The notes beneath the pieces were generated by a model, which saw only the letters and a list, made by a program, of their open reading frames with translations, did no database searches and was not told the origin of the DNA. Of a DNA stretch of 64,000 nt, positions 40,611 through 50,047 are shown in pieces. How positions within the stretch are numbered: position 1 is the stretch's first letter; every line of letters begins with the position of its first letter. The stretch is from Prochlorococcus marinus bv. HNLC1 (GTDB lineage Bacteria; Cyanobacteriota; Cyanobacteriia; PCC-6307; Cyanobiaceae): positions 975,183 to 1,039,182 of the forward strand of contig GL947594.1 of assembly GCA_000218705.1 (NCBI GenBank), in the 5' to 3' direction. The translations under genes were made by a program, and so were the position numbers.

Positions 40611-40997
40611 TTGAATACTTTTAAGATTTTATTTACTTACCTTTTGATATTTTTAATGTATATTTTTCCTGTAGAAGTGAATGCTCTTTCACATAATTGG
40701 GTTGGAGTTCCTCGAAGTAAGTATGGTGAGCAAGTATGGGATCAACAAAGTATTCAAATTAATGAAGATGGGATTCGCAGAGTTTTAAGTAAATTCATAC
40801 CAAAAACTAAAAGTGATATAACTAAAGATATTCTTTATACAATGGACATAAATTGTACTGAAAAGACTTTTAGAGATGTTGCTGTTGGAGCCGACGAATT
40901 TAATGAATTTGAAAATATTAATGCAAAATGGAAATATCCAAATGGCGATAAACTTTTGCTAGGTGTAATAGATCAAGTTTGCAGTTTTGAAATGTAA
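40611..40997 (+). CDS. Predicted exported hypothetical protein
   Basis: This frame of 128 residues opens at TTG 40611. Residues 1-25 form a signal peptide (ILFTYLLIFLMYIFPVEVNALS) with a likely cleavage after VNA. The mature part has two Cys (near residues 82 and 124) that could pair, and motifs WVGVPRSKYGEQVWD and KWKYPNGDKLLLGVIDQVC. I do not recognise the family. The export signal and paired Cys suggest a small periplasmic or lumenal protein. Confidence 0.6.
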   Translation: MNTFKILFTYLLIFLMYIFPVEVNALSHNWVGVPRSKYGEQVWDQQSIQINEDGIRRVLSKFIPKTKSDITKDILYTMDINCTEKTFRDVAVGADEFNEFENINAKWKYPNGDKLLLGVIDQVCSFEM

Positions 40998-41066
40998 ATA
41001 TAATATTTTCAACCAGTAACTTAAAACAGAATTTAAGTTTTATGAAATGCTTTTTGAGTAATTTAT

Positions 41067-41360
41067 TTAATTTTCTAATACGCTATTTATTTTATCTTTG
41101 AATCTTTGCAACTTATCGATTCTCGTATTTACTTTGATAGTTGTATATATCCTTGGAGCTCCTTTTTGATGGATTTTTTCATGACACATTTTTACACAAT
41201 TAAATACATCTTCCCAATCACCCTCTATGGCGGTTCCATTTGGCCCAAGTTGATAAGTTAAACCCCTATCTTCAATAATTTTCTTGCATTCTTTAATATA
41301 GGGTGATAAAGAAGTTCCAACTCCAATTGGAACTAAGCATAAATCTATACTTACAAACAT
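41067..41360 (-). CDS. MTH1187/YkoF-like (UPF0045) thiamine-binding family protein
   Basis: This 97-residue protein matches the small MTH1187 family: VSIDLCLVPIGVGTSLSPYI at the N-terminus, TYQLGPNGTAIEGDWEDVF near residue 35 and GAPRIYTTIKVNTRID near 67. Family members are ferredoxin-fold homotetramers that bind thiamine or related ligands. There is no thiamine gene next to it. It stands alone in the accessory stretch. Confidence 0.85.
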   Translation of the reverse strand: MFVSIDLCLVPIGVGTSLSPYIKECKKIIEDRGLTYQLGPNGTAIEGDWEDVFNCVKMCHEKIHQKGAPRIYTTIKVNTRIDKLQRFKDKINSVLEN

Positions 41361-41512
41361 AATTAAACAGACATTGAAAATGAACTAAATTAATTTTAAA
41401 TCCTTTGTAATTTATGTATGAAATATTTATAAGGACAATTTAAAAGAATTTATTTACAGGCAATCTAAGTATTAAGGAATGAATTTAATTAGGACTTTTA
41501 GAAGGAAAATTT

Positions 41513-41764
41513 TTAATCAATTTTATTATTAGGGTCTAATTCTCTCATAAGTTTTTCCCAAGTCTTAACTGAAGCAATAATTCCTGTAAAGTCATCAGGA
41601 AAATGCTCTCTCATGATTGGTTTGACAGTAAGTGAAGCAGGCCAACCAGAATCTATCTTAAAATAAACTTCTTTTTTCTCCAAAATGACAATGTGAGGAA
41701 ATGGTATTGGATTTTTACTTTTTCCTCTTTTGTATTCAGCTGTATATTTTGATTTTCTGGTCAT
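41513..41764 (-). CDS. Hypothetical protein, paralogue of its upstream neighbour
   Basis: This 83-residue protein has a basic start (TRKSKYTAEYKRGKSK) and then PHIVILEKKEVYFKIDSGWP and EHFPDDFTGIIASV. It aligns along its length with the protein at 41761-41952: both share PH-x-x-V/E-K, V-x-F-x-I/K, P-x-x-L, a Lys-x-x-Met pair, FP-x-x-F-x-GI and a charged helical end. The two genes overlap by 4 bases (start inside stop), so this is a coupled tandem duplicate. No known domain was recognised. Confidence 0.65.
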   Translation of the reverse strand: MTRKSKYTAEYKRGKSKNPIPFPHIVILEKKEVYFKIDSGWPASLTVKPIMREHFPDDFTGIIASVKTWEKLMRELDPNNKID

Positions 41765-41952
41765 TTTTTTGAATTAACTCTCATTCTCATTTTGTAGAAA
41801 CTTTCCTCACATCTCATTACAATGCCTTTAAATGCCTTTGGAAAGTAAGGCATATAGTTCTTCAAAATTAAATGTTCGGGAAAGACACCTTTGATTAAAA
41901 AAACTACCTTGTTATCTTTCTCAACTATGAAGTGCGGTGGGATTTTATGCAT
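41761..41952 (-). CDS. Hypothetical protein, first of a paralogous tandem pair
   Basis: This 63-residue protein reads KIPPHFIVEKDNKVVFLIKG, then LILKNYMPYFPKAFKGIVMR and a basic end. It matches the downstream gene (41513-41764) position by position in its hydrophobic and FP-x-x-F-x-GI motifs but lacks that protein's basic N-terminal extension. The 4-base overlap implies translational coupling. Function is unknown; possibly two subunits of one small complex. Confidence 0.62.
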   Translation of the reverse strand: MHKIPPHFIVEKDNKVVFLIKGVFPEHLILKNYMPYFPKAFKGIVMRCEESFYKMRMRVNSKK

Positions 41953-42281
41953 GAAATTTTTTTTATTAAATTAGTTTATAATCTTTTTTTTAATTTAATT
42001 AACTTTAACTGATGATTTGTGTCAATGAGTCAATGTTTCTTCAGAAAATTGTATCTTGAACACTAGATGCGATGTTAGTTCTAGAGACTATATCAATAGT
42101 TACTTTTTTACTTAACTAACATTCCACTAACATTCCCAAAATTATTCTCAGCAAGATGCCTTTTTATACCTTTTGAGGGTATATTTTTGTCTTCTCAGAC
42201 CCCTTGCAAATACTCTATTTTCAACAAAAAAGCACCCCCTAAGGAGTGCTAATTTGTCCCCATTCATATAAAGAATAGAGG
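41953..42281. other. 329-base gap beside tRNA-Phe with an 11-base tandem repeat
   Basis: No gene is seen here. The sequence ACTAACATTCC occurs twice in perfect tandem at 42115-42125 and 42126-42136. A weak AT-rich hairpin (TATACC/GGTATA) lies at 42165-42183, followed by five T on the plus strand. The strong tRNA-Phe terminator is listed separately at 42225-42250. A predicted 63-codon frame over 42148-42339 is only the tRNA and its terminator read in one frame. No integrase gene or partial tRNA copy was found. Confidence 0.6.
42225..42250 (-). terminator. Rho-independent terminator of tRNA-Phe
   Basis: On the minus strand AGCACTCC pairs with GGGGTGCT around a TTAG loop (42231-42250), with one G-U pair, and is followed by six T. 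It lies 31 bases downstream of tRNA-Phe and ends that transcript. Confidence 0.85.
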
Positions 42282-42354
42282 TGCCAGGACCCAGATTTGA
42301 ACTGGGGACACGGCGATTTTCAGTCGCCTGCTCTACCAACTGAGCTATCCCGGC
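42282..42354 (-). tRNA. trnF: tRNA-Phe (GAA)
   Basis: The minus strand gives a 73-nt cloverleaf: acceptor GCCGGGA/TCCTGGC, a D arm with AGCTCAGTTGGTAGAGC, anticodon loop CTGAAAA (anticodon GAA) and T arm CCCAG-TTCAAAT-CTGGG. CCA is not encoded. It closes the sparse accessory region that begins near 38 kb. Confidence 0.96.
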
Positions 42355-42462
42355 CTTACTAATACTTTAGATAGTGAATGTAATTTGTGGAACCCCCTCT
42401 CAATAAATTGTTTATGAATTATGTTTATTTGAAGAAAAATTAAATACTTGATTTACAAAACT

Positions 42463-43695
42463 CTAAAAATCAGCCTGTAAAGCAATAAGTGCCGATCCAA
42501 ATGAAGTTGATTTATTAGAGTTTATAATAGGGATTTTTAGTGTTTTCTCTCTTATTGATTTCCACTGTGGGTTTTTTGAACCACCCCCTATCGTAATTAT
42601 TTTTTTAGGAAAATATCCTGAAAGAGTTTTAAGTTTTTGCCATCCTTTTAATTCAATCTTAGCTAAACCTTCAAGTAATCCATGTAGAAATAATGCATCA
42701 CTAACAGGTCTTGGTTTAATTATTGGCTTTAAGTATGGATCATTAGTGGGGAATCTTTCTCCTGGAGAGTTTAAAGGAAGATAATTAAGAGTTGTTTTTT
42801 TTCTTGGATTTATTTGTTGACTTAATTCTTTAATTTCTAAATCAGAGAAAAATTTTGATAAAACTCCACAGCCAGCATTAGAAGATCCACCGCATATCCA
42901 ATCACCATTAACTCTATGCATTGTAATTCCAGGGTGGCTAAAAGTTTTTTTAATTATTTTTTTTAAAACAATTGTCGTACCTAAGATTGTTAATCCCTCA
43001 TTTTCTTTTACTTGAGCAGCTATAAATGCTGCATTTGAATCAGTAGTTCCAGAAATTAGTAAAAGATGCTCACTAGTTCCAAGTAAATTTGCAATTGATT
43101 GATTAATTTTTCCTAAAATGCTTCCACTTTTCTTTATTACTGGTATTGATTTTGTTAAAGAAAATGATTCGAAACTTTCAGGCCATGATTTGTTTGCAAT
43201 ATTCCAACCAAGTTTTACATTATTACCTTCTTCGCCGAAGCTCCAATCATTTAAAAACCATCCTGATATCCAATCTGCTTGATGCCTTAAAATAATATTG
43301 TCACCAAAAGTATCAATTAATTTAATCGCTTTTGCCAAGCTACTATATGGGTTATTTAAGAATTTATCTTCCCCAGCAATTAAATTTAGTTTTTTAGAAT
43401 TTGAAGTGCATGCTTCGTTATAAGGTATTGAATTTCCTAAAGGAATGCCATTTGATCTACAAGGTACTAGTGTTCCTGAAGTCCCAGAAATAGATAATCT
43501 TGATAAATTTATTTTTATTTGAATTGGTATTCCTTCAAATAATTTAATACAAGAATTTATCCATCCTTCTGGATTTTTAAATTCATAATTATAAATGCAA
43601 GAATCTTCAAAAATGATCTCTTTGGATTTATCGATAATAGATATTCTGGCTCCGCTAGATCCAAAATCTAAGCCTCCAAAATATTCATTAGTCAT
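42463..43695 (-). CDS. FGGY-family carbohydrate kinase
   Basis: This 410-residue kinase has the actin-like ATPase fold: GGLDFGSSGARISIID at the N-terminus (phosphate 1), the RLSISGTSGTLVP region, GTTDSNAAFIAAQVKENEGL near residue 225 (phosphate 2) and ITIGGGSKNPQWKSI near 370 (adenosine). It is shorter than E. coli xylulokinase (about 480), as in the cyanobacterial D-xylulose/D-ribulose kinase subgroup. The exact sugar is inference. It shares one base with metK. Confidence 0.88.
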   Translation of the reverse strand: MTNEYFGGLDFGSSGARISIIDKSKEIIFEDSCIYNYEFKNPEGWINSCIKLFEGIPIQIKINLSRLSISGTSGTLVPCRSNGIPLGNSIPYNEACTSNSKKLNLIAGEDKFLNNPYSSLAKAIKLIDTFGDNIILRHQADWISGWFLNDWSFGEEGNNVKLGWNIANKSWPESFESFSLTKSIPVIKKSGSILGKINQSIANLLGTSEHLLLISGTTDSNAAFIAAQVKENEGLTILGTTIVLKKIIKKTFSHPGITMHRVNGDWICGGSSNAGCGVLSKFFSDLEIKELSQQINPRKKTTLNYLPLNSPGERFPTNDPYLKPIIKPRPVSDALFLHGLLEGLAKIELKGWQKLKTLSGYFPKKIITIGGGSKNPQWKSIREKTLKIPIINSNKSTSFGSALIALQADF

Positions 43696-44945
43696 TAAAT
43701 AATTTTTGAGTAATTTTCAGCAAATTTTATTAAATCTTTTACCTTCTCATCTACATTTTCCCACGGCAAAGATAAATCTTCTCTCCCAAAATGTCCATAA
43801 GCCGCAGTTTTAACAAAAAATTCACCACCCATTTTCTTAGGTAAATTTCTTAAATCAAATTCCTCTAGAATTGAGGCAGGTCTTAGATCAAAATTATTTT
43901 TAATAATCTCAATCAAGTCAGGTTGAGAATATATTCCGGTTCCAAAAGTTTCTATAAGTATTGATATTGGATTAGCTACACCAATTGCGTAACTTAATTG
44001 AACTTCAGCTTTTTTAGCAAATTTTGCTTTAACAATTGATTTTGCAACGTATCTTGCAGCATAAGCTGCTGATCTATCAACTTTTGTAGGATCTTTCCCT
44101 GAGAAAGCTCCACCACCATGCCTGGCATACCCTCCATAAGTATCAACAATAATTTTTCTACCAGTTAAACCTGCATCACCCTGAGGTCCTCCTACTACAA
44201 ATTTTCCTGTAGGATTAACAAGAAATCTTGTCTTTTCTTTTTGAGGTTTTATCTCTAAGTCATGAGTAGCTGGAAGTACTACTTTATCCCAAAGATCTTT
44301 GGTTATTTTTTCTCTTATTTCTTTTTCATTTGTTAATCCTTCTACTTCAGAAAGGTGTTGTGTCGAAATTAAAATTGTGTTAATTGATTCTGGTTTGTCT
44401 TCTTGATAATTAACACTTACTTGAGTTTTACCATCAGGTAAGAGATAGTTAAGAATATTTTCATGTCTAATTTTTGATAGTTGTCTAGCTAATCTATGTG
44501 CCAAGCTAATTGGTAGAGGCATTAACTCAGGTGTTTCATCGCAAGCATAACCAAACATTATCCCTTGATCCCCTGCTCCAATATTATTTTTGGCATCCTC
44601 GTTATTATCGTCAGCTTCATCTACTCCTTGAGCGATGTCAGGAGACTGTTCGTCCAGCGCTACCAAAACGGCACAGCTATTTGCGTCAAAGCCTCCAGCT
44701 TTAAAACCTTTATACCCAATTTGATCAATTACATTTCTTGCGATTTTGATGTAATCAACTTTTGCTTTGGTTGTAATCTCTCCTGTTAATAGACAAAGAC
44801 CAGTATTTACTACTGTCTCGCATGCTACTCTGCTGGAAGGATCTTGATAAAGAAGAGCATCAAGCACCGCATCACTTATTTGATCACATATTTTATCTGG
44901 ATGACCTTCTGTAACTGATTCAGAAGTAAAGACAAAATTACTCAT
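43695..44945 (-). CDS. metK: S-adenosylmethionine synthetase
   Basis: MetK makes S-adenosylmethionine from methionine and ATP. The 416-residue protein has [20 protein letters not shown] at the N-terminus, the ATP motif [12 protein letters not shown] near residue 125 and the P-loop-like [19 protein letters not shown] near 280. It is full length. The 137-base upstream gap shows no recognisable SAM riboswitch. The sugar kinase gene follows with a one-base overlap. Confidence 0.97.
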   Translation of the reverse strand: MSNFVFTSESVTEGHPDKICDQISDAVLDALLYQDPSSRVACETVVNTGLCLLTGEITTKAKVDYIKIARNVIDQIGYKGFKAGGFDANSCAVLVALDEQSPDIAQGVDEADDNNEDAKNNIGAGDQGIMFGYACDETPELMPLPISLAHRLARQLSKIRHENILNYLLPDGKTQVSVNYQEDKPESINTILISTQHLSEVEGLTNEKEIREKITKDLWDKVVLPATHDLEIKPQKEKTRFLVNPTGKFVVGGPQGDAGLTGRKIIVDTYGGYARHGGGAFSGKDPTKVDRSAAYAARYVAKSIVKAKFAKKAEVQLSYAIGVANPISILIETFGTGIYSQPDLIEIIKNNFDLRPASILEEFDLRNLPKKMGGEFFVKTAAYGHFGREDLSLPWENVDEKVKDLIKFAENYSKII

Positions 44946-45082
44946 TTTATAATTTACTCATTTGTTTTAGGTTAACAAAATAGTTAGACAATTGTTTTAT
45001 TTATCTTTATTTTAATGATTTAGAGTATTTTAATTGGATAAATTAATTTCTATAATATTTTATTAATATGATTTAGAATTGA

Positions 45083-46177
45083 TTATTCATTTTCAGTGAG
45101 TGTTGTAGCTAATTGTTCTTCATTCTCATCTGTTTGCTCAAATAACATTTGCTTATATTTTGCAGCCATCTCTTCAGCTTTATTAAAGACTTTTTGAGGG
45201 TCCGTGAGCATATCACCGGGTTCAGGTTCTAAAGCTTTTGTAGAAAGTGAAATTCTCCCTCTTTCAGAATCTAAATCTATTATCATAACTTTCATTTGAT
45301 CATTAACGTTTAAAACATTATGTGGAGTTTCAATATGCTCGTGACTAATTTCAGAAATATGAAGCAGTCCACTTACTCCACCAATATCTATAAATGCTCC
45401 GTAAGGTTTAATTCCTTTCACTGAGCCCACAACTACTTCACCGACTTCTAATCTATTCATTTTCTTCTCAACCAATGCCCTTCTATGACTTAGTACTAAT
45501 CGGTTCCTTTCTTCGTCAACTTCTAAAAATTTTAATGGCAAATATTCTCCCTCAAGGTCTTCTTTTATTTTGCGTGCACTAATATGAGAGCCAGGTATAA
45601 AACCTCTTAAACCTTCTACTCTTACTAAAGCGCCACCTCTATTTGTAGCAAAAACTTCAGAATAAATAGTTGCATCCTCTTTCTGTAATTGTCTAACTCT
45701 TTCCCAAGCTCTCTGGTATTCAATTCTTCTGATTGATAATGCAAGTTGCCCATCTTCGTTCTCTTCAGTCATTATGAAGAATTCTCTTGACTCAGAGGGC
45801 TGTAATACATCACTTAATCCCTCTACTCTATTAATAGAGACTTCTTGCATTGGCATAAATGCTGCAGTTTTTGCTCCGATATCTATCATCGCTCCCTTTG
45901 GTTCGAGAGCGAAAACTGTTCCTTTTACAAGATCTCCAGGCTTGAAATTATAGTCATACTTTCCTAATAAAGAAGCAAATTCCTCTTGAGTAAAACCAGC
46001 ATTTTCTAAATCATTATTTCTTCTACTAGAAGATTCGTCTGCAGAAGGTATATCTTTATCTTTGTAAGTTAATTCAGAACTCGAAGTGCTAGCTGAGTTT
46101 GTTCCATCCTCTTTTACATCTAATGTGTTTACCTCACCAGTTGATTCTGTTGATGTCTCGGGAGAATTTTCGTTCAT
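45083..46177 (-). CDS. rpsA: 30S ribosomal protein S1 homologue (three S1 domains)
   Basis: From ATG 46177 the protein has 364 residues; the frame runs open to 46231, but the extra 18 residues look non-coding. An acidic Ser/Thr-rich N-terminus is followed by three OB-fold S1 domains: GDLVKGTVFALEPKGAMIDIG near residue 79, a more divergent middle one with GGALVRVEGLRGFIPGSHIS, and GEVVVGSVKGIKPYGAFIDIG near 240. Three domains are usual for cyanobacterial Rps1. It binds mRNA for translation initiation. nrdR lies upstream on the same strand. Confidence 0.92.
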   Translation of the reverse strand: MNENSPETSTESTGEVNTLDVKEDGTNSASTSSSELTYKDKDIPSADESSSRRNNDLENAGFTQEEFASLLGKYDYNFKPGDLVKGTVFALEPKGAMIDIGAKTAAFMPMQEVSINRVEGLSDVLQPSESREFFIMTEENEDGQLALSIRRIEYQRAWERVRQLQKEDATIYSEVFATNRGGALVRVEGLRGFIPGSHISARKIKEDLEGEYLPLKFLEVDEERNRLVLSHRRALVEKKMNRLEVGEVVVGSVKGIKPYGAFIDIGGVSGLLHISEISHEHIETPHNVLNVNDQMKVMIIDLDSERGRISLSTKALEPEPGDMLTDPQKVFNKAEEMAAKYKQMLFEQTDENEEQLATTLTENE

Positions 46178-46279
46178 TTGATTTAAGCAGTCTACCTTAG
46201 GTAGTGAGAAAGGGGTGTATTCAGCCTGCAATATAAATACACTAAATTGTGTATATTCTACACTTTAATATGCTTAATT

Positions 46280-46758
46280 TTAGAGAATTGAAGCTAATTC
46301 ATTCTTAGATGTATTTTTCAAAGATTGAAGAGTTGCAATAAAATCCTTAACTCCATTAAATTTTCTATAAACTGATGCAAATCTTATGTAGGCAACCTCA
46401 TTTTCATTTCTAAGATTATCAAGAATTAATTCTCCAATCTCTGAAGATTTAATATCTTTATTTGAGTCTTGAATAATTTGTGATTCTATAGAGTCAACAA
46501 AATTAAGTATGGACTCACTTGAAAAAGTTGTTTTTTCACAAGCACGTGATATCCCTCTAATTAGTTTATCTTTATTAAAAAGTTCTCTACTTCCATCTTT
46601 TTTATTACTGCTATTGGCATTGATTCAATTCTTTCATAAGTAGTAAATCTTGAACTGCAATTTAAACATTCTCTTCTTCTTCTAACACTTTTACCAGTGT
46701 CAGCAGATCTAGATTCTAAAACTCTGCTATCTGTATTTTGACAATTTGGACACTGCAT
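46280..46758 (-). CDS. nrdR: Transcriptional repressor NrdR, frameshifted
   Basis: NrdR represses ribonucleotide reductase genes. The N-terminal zinc ribbon [15 protein letters not shown] with [13 protein letters not shown] is intact. One A is missing from a six-A run near 46602; adding it continues [20 protein letters not shown], the start of the ATP-cone domain, to a normal end at 46280 (about 159 residues). The apparent early stop at 46561 is therefore probably an error. It lies between the psbT terminator and rpsA on the minus strand. Confidence 0.9.
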
Positions 46759-46823
46759 CTAGTCAAATAATGAAGAGTTAACCCTAATACTAGTAAATTT
46801 TGTATGCGATGAAAAGCTTCAAT

Positions 46824-46863
46824 AAAAAAACCTCACTTAATATATTAAGTGAGGTTTTTTTTT
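46824..46863. terminator. Strong terminator between psbT and nrdR
   Basis: A near-perfect inverted repeat reads AAAAAACCTCACTTAAT and then its complement ending GTGAGGTTTTTTTT, centred near 46841. With A-runs on one side and T-runs on the other it can work in both directions. On the minus strand it ends the psbB-psbT transcript, immediately after the psbT stop at 46862-46864. Confidence 0.93.
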
Positions 46864-46966
46864 ACCTATCTTTTTGATCCCATTTAGGAGGATCTCTAAA
46901 AGCGACGGCAAAGAATAAGGTAACTACTGCGAGAGTTAAAATTAGTACGTAAGCAAATGCTTCCAT
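46862..46966 (-). CDS. psbT: Photosystem II protein T
   Basis: The frame encodes 34 residues, beginning [19 protein letters not shown] and ending [12 protein letters not shown], the conserved PsbT helix and tail. PsbT stabilises the PSII dimer next to CP47. It lies 24 bases downstream of psbB in the classical psbB-psbT order, and its stop overlaps the terminator. Confidence 0.96.
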   Translation of the reverse strand: MEAFAYVLILTLAVVTLFFAVAFRDPPKWDQKDR

Positions 46967-46990
46967 AAGAAAATAAATAAATAATGTTAA

Positions 46991-48514
46991 TTAAACCTTT
47001 CCAGGTATTCTTCTTGTGGTCTCATCACCAAGCTTCTTGAAAAGACCAAATTCGACTTGATCTCCAAAATCTGCAGAAATTCCCGCGAATCTTTCTCTGT
47101 ATAGAGTTCTTGAAGCATGCCACCAATGACCAAATAAGAAGAGCAAACCAAAGCACAAATGTGCATAAGTGAACCATGCTCTTGGCGAGCTACGAAACAC
47201 TCCATCTGATTTGTAAGTTTCTCTATCAAATTTAAAAGCTTCACCTAATTGAGCTTTTCTAGCTAATCTTTTAACTACAGCAGGGTCAGTAAATGTTTGA
47301 CCATTTAAATCACCACCATAAATAGTTGCTGTAATACCAGTTTGTTCGAATGAATACTTAGCTTCAGCTCTTCTAAATGGTATGTCAGCTCTGACATTAC
47401 CTTCTTTGTCTTCAAGGATAACTGGGAAGTTTTCGAAGAAATTAGGAATTCTTCTTACTTCTAATTCATTACCCTCTTTATCTTGGAAGGAAATATGACC
47501 TTGCCAACCAGTTGGTAAGCCATCACCATTTACTAAAGCTCCAACTCTGAAGAGTCCTCCTTTTGCTGGGCTATTTCCTACATAGTCATAAAAGGCAAGT
47601 TTTTCAGGGATTGAAGCATAAGCTTCTTCTTTAGTAGCTCCGTTATCAATAGCTGTCTGGACTCTTCTATTGATTTCTGTTTTGAAGTAACTTGAATCCC
47701 ATTGATATCTAGTTGGTCCAAAAAGCTCAATTGGGGTAGTTGCTGAGCCGTACCACATAGTTCCGGCGACCACAAATGAGACAAATAGAACAGCCGCAAG
47801 GGCACTTGCTAAAACCCCTTCAAGACTTCCAAGTTTTAAGGCTTTGTAAAGTCTTTCTCCTGGTCTATTGGTAATGTGAAAAATTCCTCCAATAATACCC
47901 ATAAGGCCAGCAGCAATATGGTTAGCAACTATTCCTCCTGGATTAAAGGGATTAAATCCTTCTGCTCCCCATGATGGCGCAACTGGTTCAACGTGACCAG
48001 TAAGTCCATATGGATCTGAGACCCATATACCTACATTCGCACAATGAAAAGCTCCAAATCCAAAACATGTTAAACCAGCTAGAAGTAAATGGATACCAAA
48101 TATTCTTGGTAAATCAAGAGCTGGTTCACCAGTTCTTGAGTCTTCCCAGAGATCTAAGTCCCAGTATGTCCAATGCCAAATTGAAGCGAGCATTAAAAGT
48201 CCGCTAAATACAATGTGGGCAGCGGCCACACCTTCAAAACTCCAAAAACCTGGATCAACGCCAGTTGCTCCGGTGATATCCCATCCGTTCCAACTACTAG
48301 TAATTCCTAGTCTTGCCATAAATGGCATAACGTACATACCCTGTCTCCACATTGGATTAAAAACAGGGTCTGAAGGGTCAAAAATGGCCAATTCATAAAG
48401 GGCCATAGAGCCGGCCCAGCCGGCTAATAGTGCAGTATGCATGAGATGCACAGCAAGTAGACGACCTGGGTCGTTAATAACTACTGTGTGAACTCGATAC
48501 CAGGGCAATCCCAT
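46991..48514 (-). CDS. psbB: Photosystem II CP47 chlorophyll protein
   Basis: CP47 is the inner PSII antenna. The 507-residue protein starts [20 protein letters not shown] and has six membrane helices with chlorophyll-binding His ([60 protein letters not shown]). The large lumenal loop lies between helices five and six. The frame is intact. A 14-base palindrome, GCTGTTTTAACAGC (48536-48549), lies about 22 bases upstream of the start in the probable 5' UTR. psbT follows. Confidence 0.99.
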   Translation of the reverse strand: MGLPWYRVHTVVINDPGRLLAVHLMHTALLAGWAGSMALYELAIFDPSDPVFNPMWRQGMYVMPFMARLGITSSWNGWDITGATGVDPGFWSFEGVAAAHIVFSGLLMLASIWHWTYWDLDLWEDSRTGEPALDLPRIFGIHLLLAGLTCFGFGAFHCANVGIWVSDPYGLTGHVEPVAPSWGAEGFNPFNPGGIVANHIAAGLMGIIGGIFHITNRPGERLYKALKLGSLEGVLASALAAVLFVSFVVAGTMWYGSATTPIELFGPTRYQWDSSYFKTEINRRVQTAIDNGATKEEAYASIPEKLAFYDYVGNSPAKGGLFRVGALVNGDGLPTGWQGHISFQDKEGNELEVRRIPNFFENFPVILEDKEGNVRADIPFRRAEAKYSFEQTGITATIYGGDLNGQTFTDPAVVKRLARKAQLGEAFKFDRETYKSDGVFRSSPRAWFTYAHLCFGLLFLFGHWWHASRTLYRERFAGISADFGDQVEFGLFKKLGDETTRRIPGKV

Positions 48515-48980
48515 CGGTCAATTCTTTATAGAGATGCTGTTTTAACAGCTAAACATCATGATAGTAAGGGTTTTTTTACTAGTTCAGTGGATTTTGTAAT
48601 TAATTAAATTATTTTGTAAGATTCGTGTTAAAGCTTTGTGTAACTGACTTTTAGCTAAATAATTGAGGAAAATTTGTTAATATTTTGGTCACAATTCTCA
48701 AAGTTTCATCATTAAATATTGCTAAAAAACAAATATTTAACAAAATAAATGCAAAATTTTTGAAAAAATTTTCTTAATTATTTCTATAAAAATTAAAAAT
48801 TAAAAATTTTAGGCAAATCCTAATATCTAAAAAAAATTTTCTTAACTTTTCAATTGATAAAATTTGATATTTGCCAAAAAATTGTTTAAGACTGTTAATG
48901 AGTTGAAATTCTTTATTGATTTTTCCACTTTAAATACATTTAACTGTTTATAGTTTATTTATCAATTTGATCTTAATTAA
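48515..48980. other. 466-base AT-rich gap between psbB and psbM
   Basis: This region must contain the divergent psbB and psbM promoters. A GCTGTT/AACAGC palindrome lies at 48536-48549. From about 48700 to 48860 the sequence is nearly pure A/T with repeated AAAAATTAAAAATT-type stretches. I found no frame encoding a recognisable protein and no tRNA. Confidence 0.6.
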
Positions 48981-49139
48981 ATGGAAACAACAAATTTTGG
49001 ATTCGTTGCCAGTTTACTTTTTGTAGGAGTACCAACGATTTTTTTAATCGGGTTATTTATATCAACTAGTGATGGAGAAAAATCAAGTTTTTACTCAGAT
49101 TCAAGTAAAGGTAGACTTGGACCAAAACCTAAAAATTAA
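48981..49139 (+). CDS. psbM: Photosystem II protein M
   Basis: The 52-residue frame reads METTNFGFVASLLFVGVPTI and FLIGLFISTSDGEKSSFY, the single helix of PsbM, followed by a hydrophilic marine-type tail (SKGRLGPKPKN). PsbM sits at the PSII dimer interface. prmC starts 14 bases downstream. Confidence 0.95.
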   Translation: METTNFGFVASLLFVGVPTIFLIGLFISTSDGEKSSFYSDSSKGRLGPKPKN

Positions 49140-49153
49140 AATTTAAACTAGTA

Positions 49154-50024
49154 ATGTATGAAATTTCCACAAAAGATCTTTTTTTGTGGATAAAAGATAT
49201 CAAAAACACTAGACAAAGATATAGATGATCTTTATTTATTACTAGATTTGATAGGAGGTATTTCAAAATCTGATTTACTTTTATTAAAAATTAATTCTAA
49301 AGAGAAAGTGTATTCAAAAATAGATTTTCATTCTCTTAAGAAAAAATGGCTTGACCATACCAATCTTTCCAAACCAATACAATATATATGTGAAAGTTCA
49401 TATTGGCGAAATTTTAAATTTGAATTATCAACAGATGTTTTAATACCACGGGTAGAGACAGAACAAATTGTTGAAATTGCTACTAAAATTGTTGCTCCTG
49501 AAGAAAAAGAAATAATTTTTGCTGATTTAGGTACAGGTTCAGGATCAATTGCAATATCTTTAGCTGTAGAAAATAGAAATTGGAAAGGCTTAGCAACTGA
49601 TATAGATATGAATGCTATACATATTGCTCAACAAAATCATAAAAAAATCTCTTCAGAGTCAAATATAAATTTCTATTGCGGTAATTGGTGGCAACCTTTA
49701 ACAAATTATGCCGGAATGATTAATTTAGCTATCTCCAATCCACCTTATATTCCAAAAAATGTTTATGAAAGATTGCCTTCTTCGGTGATAGATTTTGAAC
49801 CTAAGAAAGCTTTGTATGGAGGAGAAGATGGTTTGTCTCATATCAAACAAATTATTTCAGATGCTCCAAAATTTCTTGTTAAAGGTGGTTGGCTTATTTT
49901 GGAAAATCATTTTGATCAATCTAAAAAAATCAAAAATTTATTGCGAGAATATGGATTTGATTCCTTAAAGACTATCAATGATACATTTGGTATTGGAAGA
50001 TTTACAATTGGAAGATATAAATAG
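49154..50024 (+). CDS. prmC: Peptide chain release factor N5-glutamine methyltransferase, N-terminal frameshift
   Basis: PrmC methylates the GGQ glutamine of release factors. The methyltransferase core is intact: ADLGTGSGSIAISLA near residue 120 and the catalytic SNPPYIP near 190, plus RVETEQIV. The frame from ATG 49154 reads YEISTKDLFLWIKDIKNTRQ and breaks near 49215. Removing one A there gives DIDDLYLLLDLIGGISKSD, which joins the main frame open from 49248. The total is then about 289 residues, normal for the family. Confidence 0.92.
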
Positions 50025-50047
50025 ATTAATTCGAATTTTCATTGTGT

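Noticed and set aside
42148..42339. A 63-codon frame on the minus strand
   Set aside because: It is tRNA-Phe and its terminator read as protein; its start reads through the tRNA T and anticodon arms.
44946..45082. SAM riboswitch upstream of metK
   Set aside because: The 137-base gap is AT-rich and lacks the stems and conserved bases of known SAM riboswitch classes.
46561..46758. A separate short zinc-ribbon gene
   Set aside because: It is the N-terminal part of NrdR cut by a missing A; the ATP-cone continues in the next frame to 46280.
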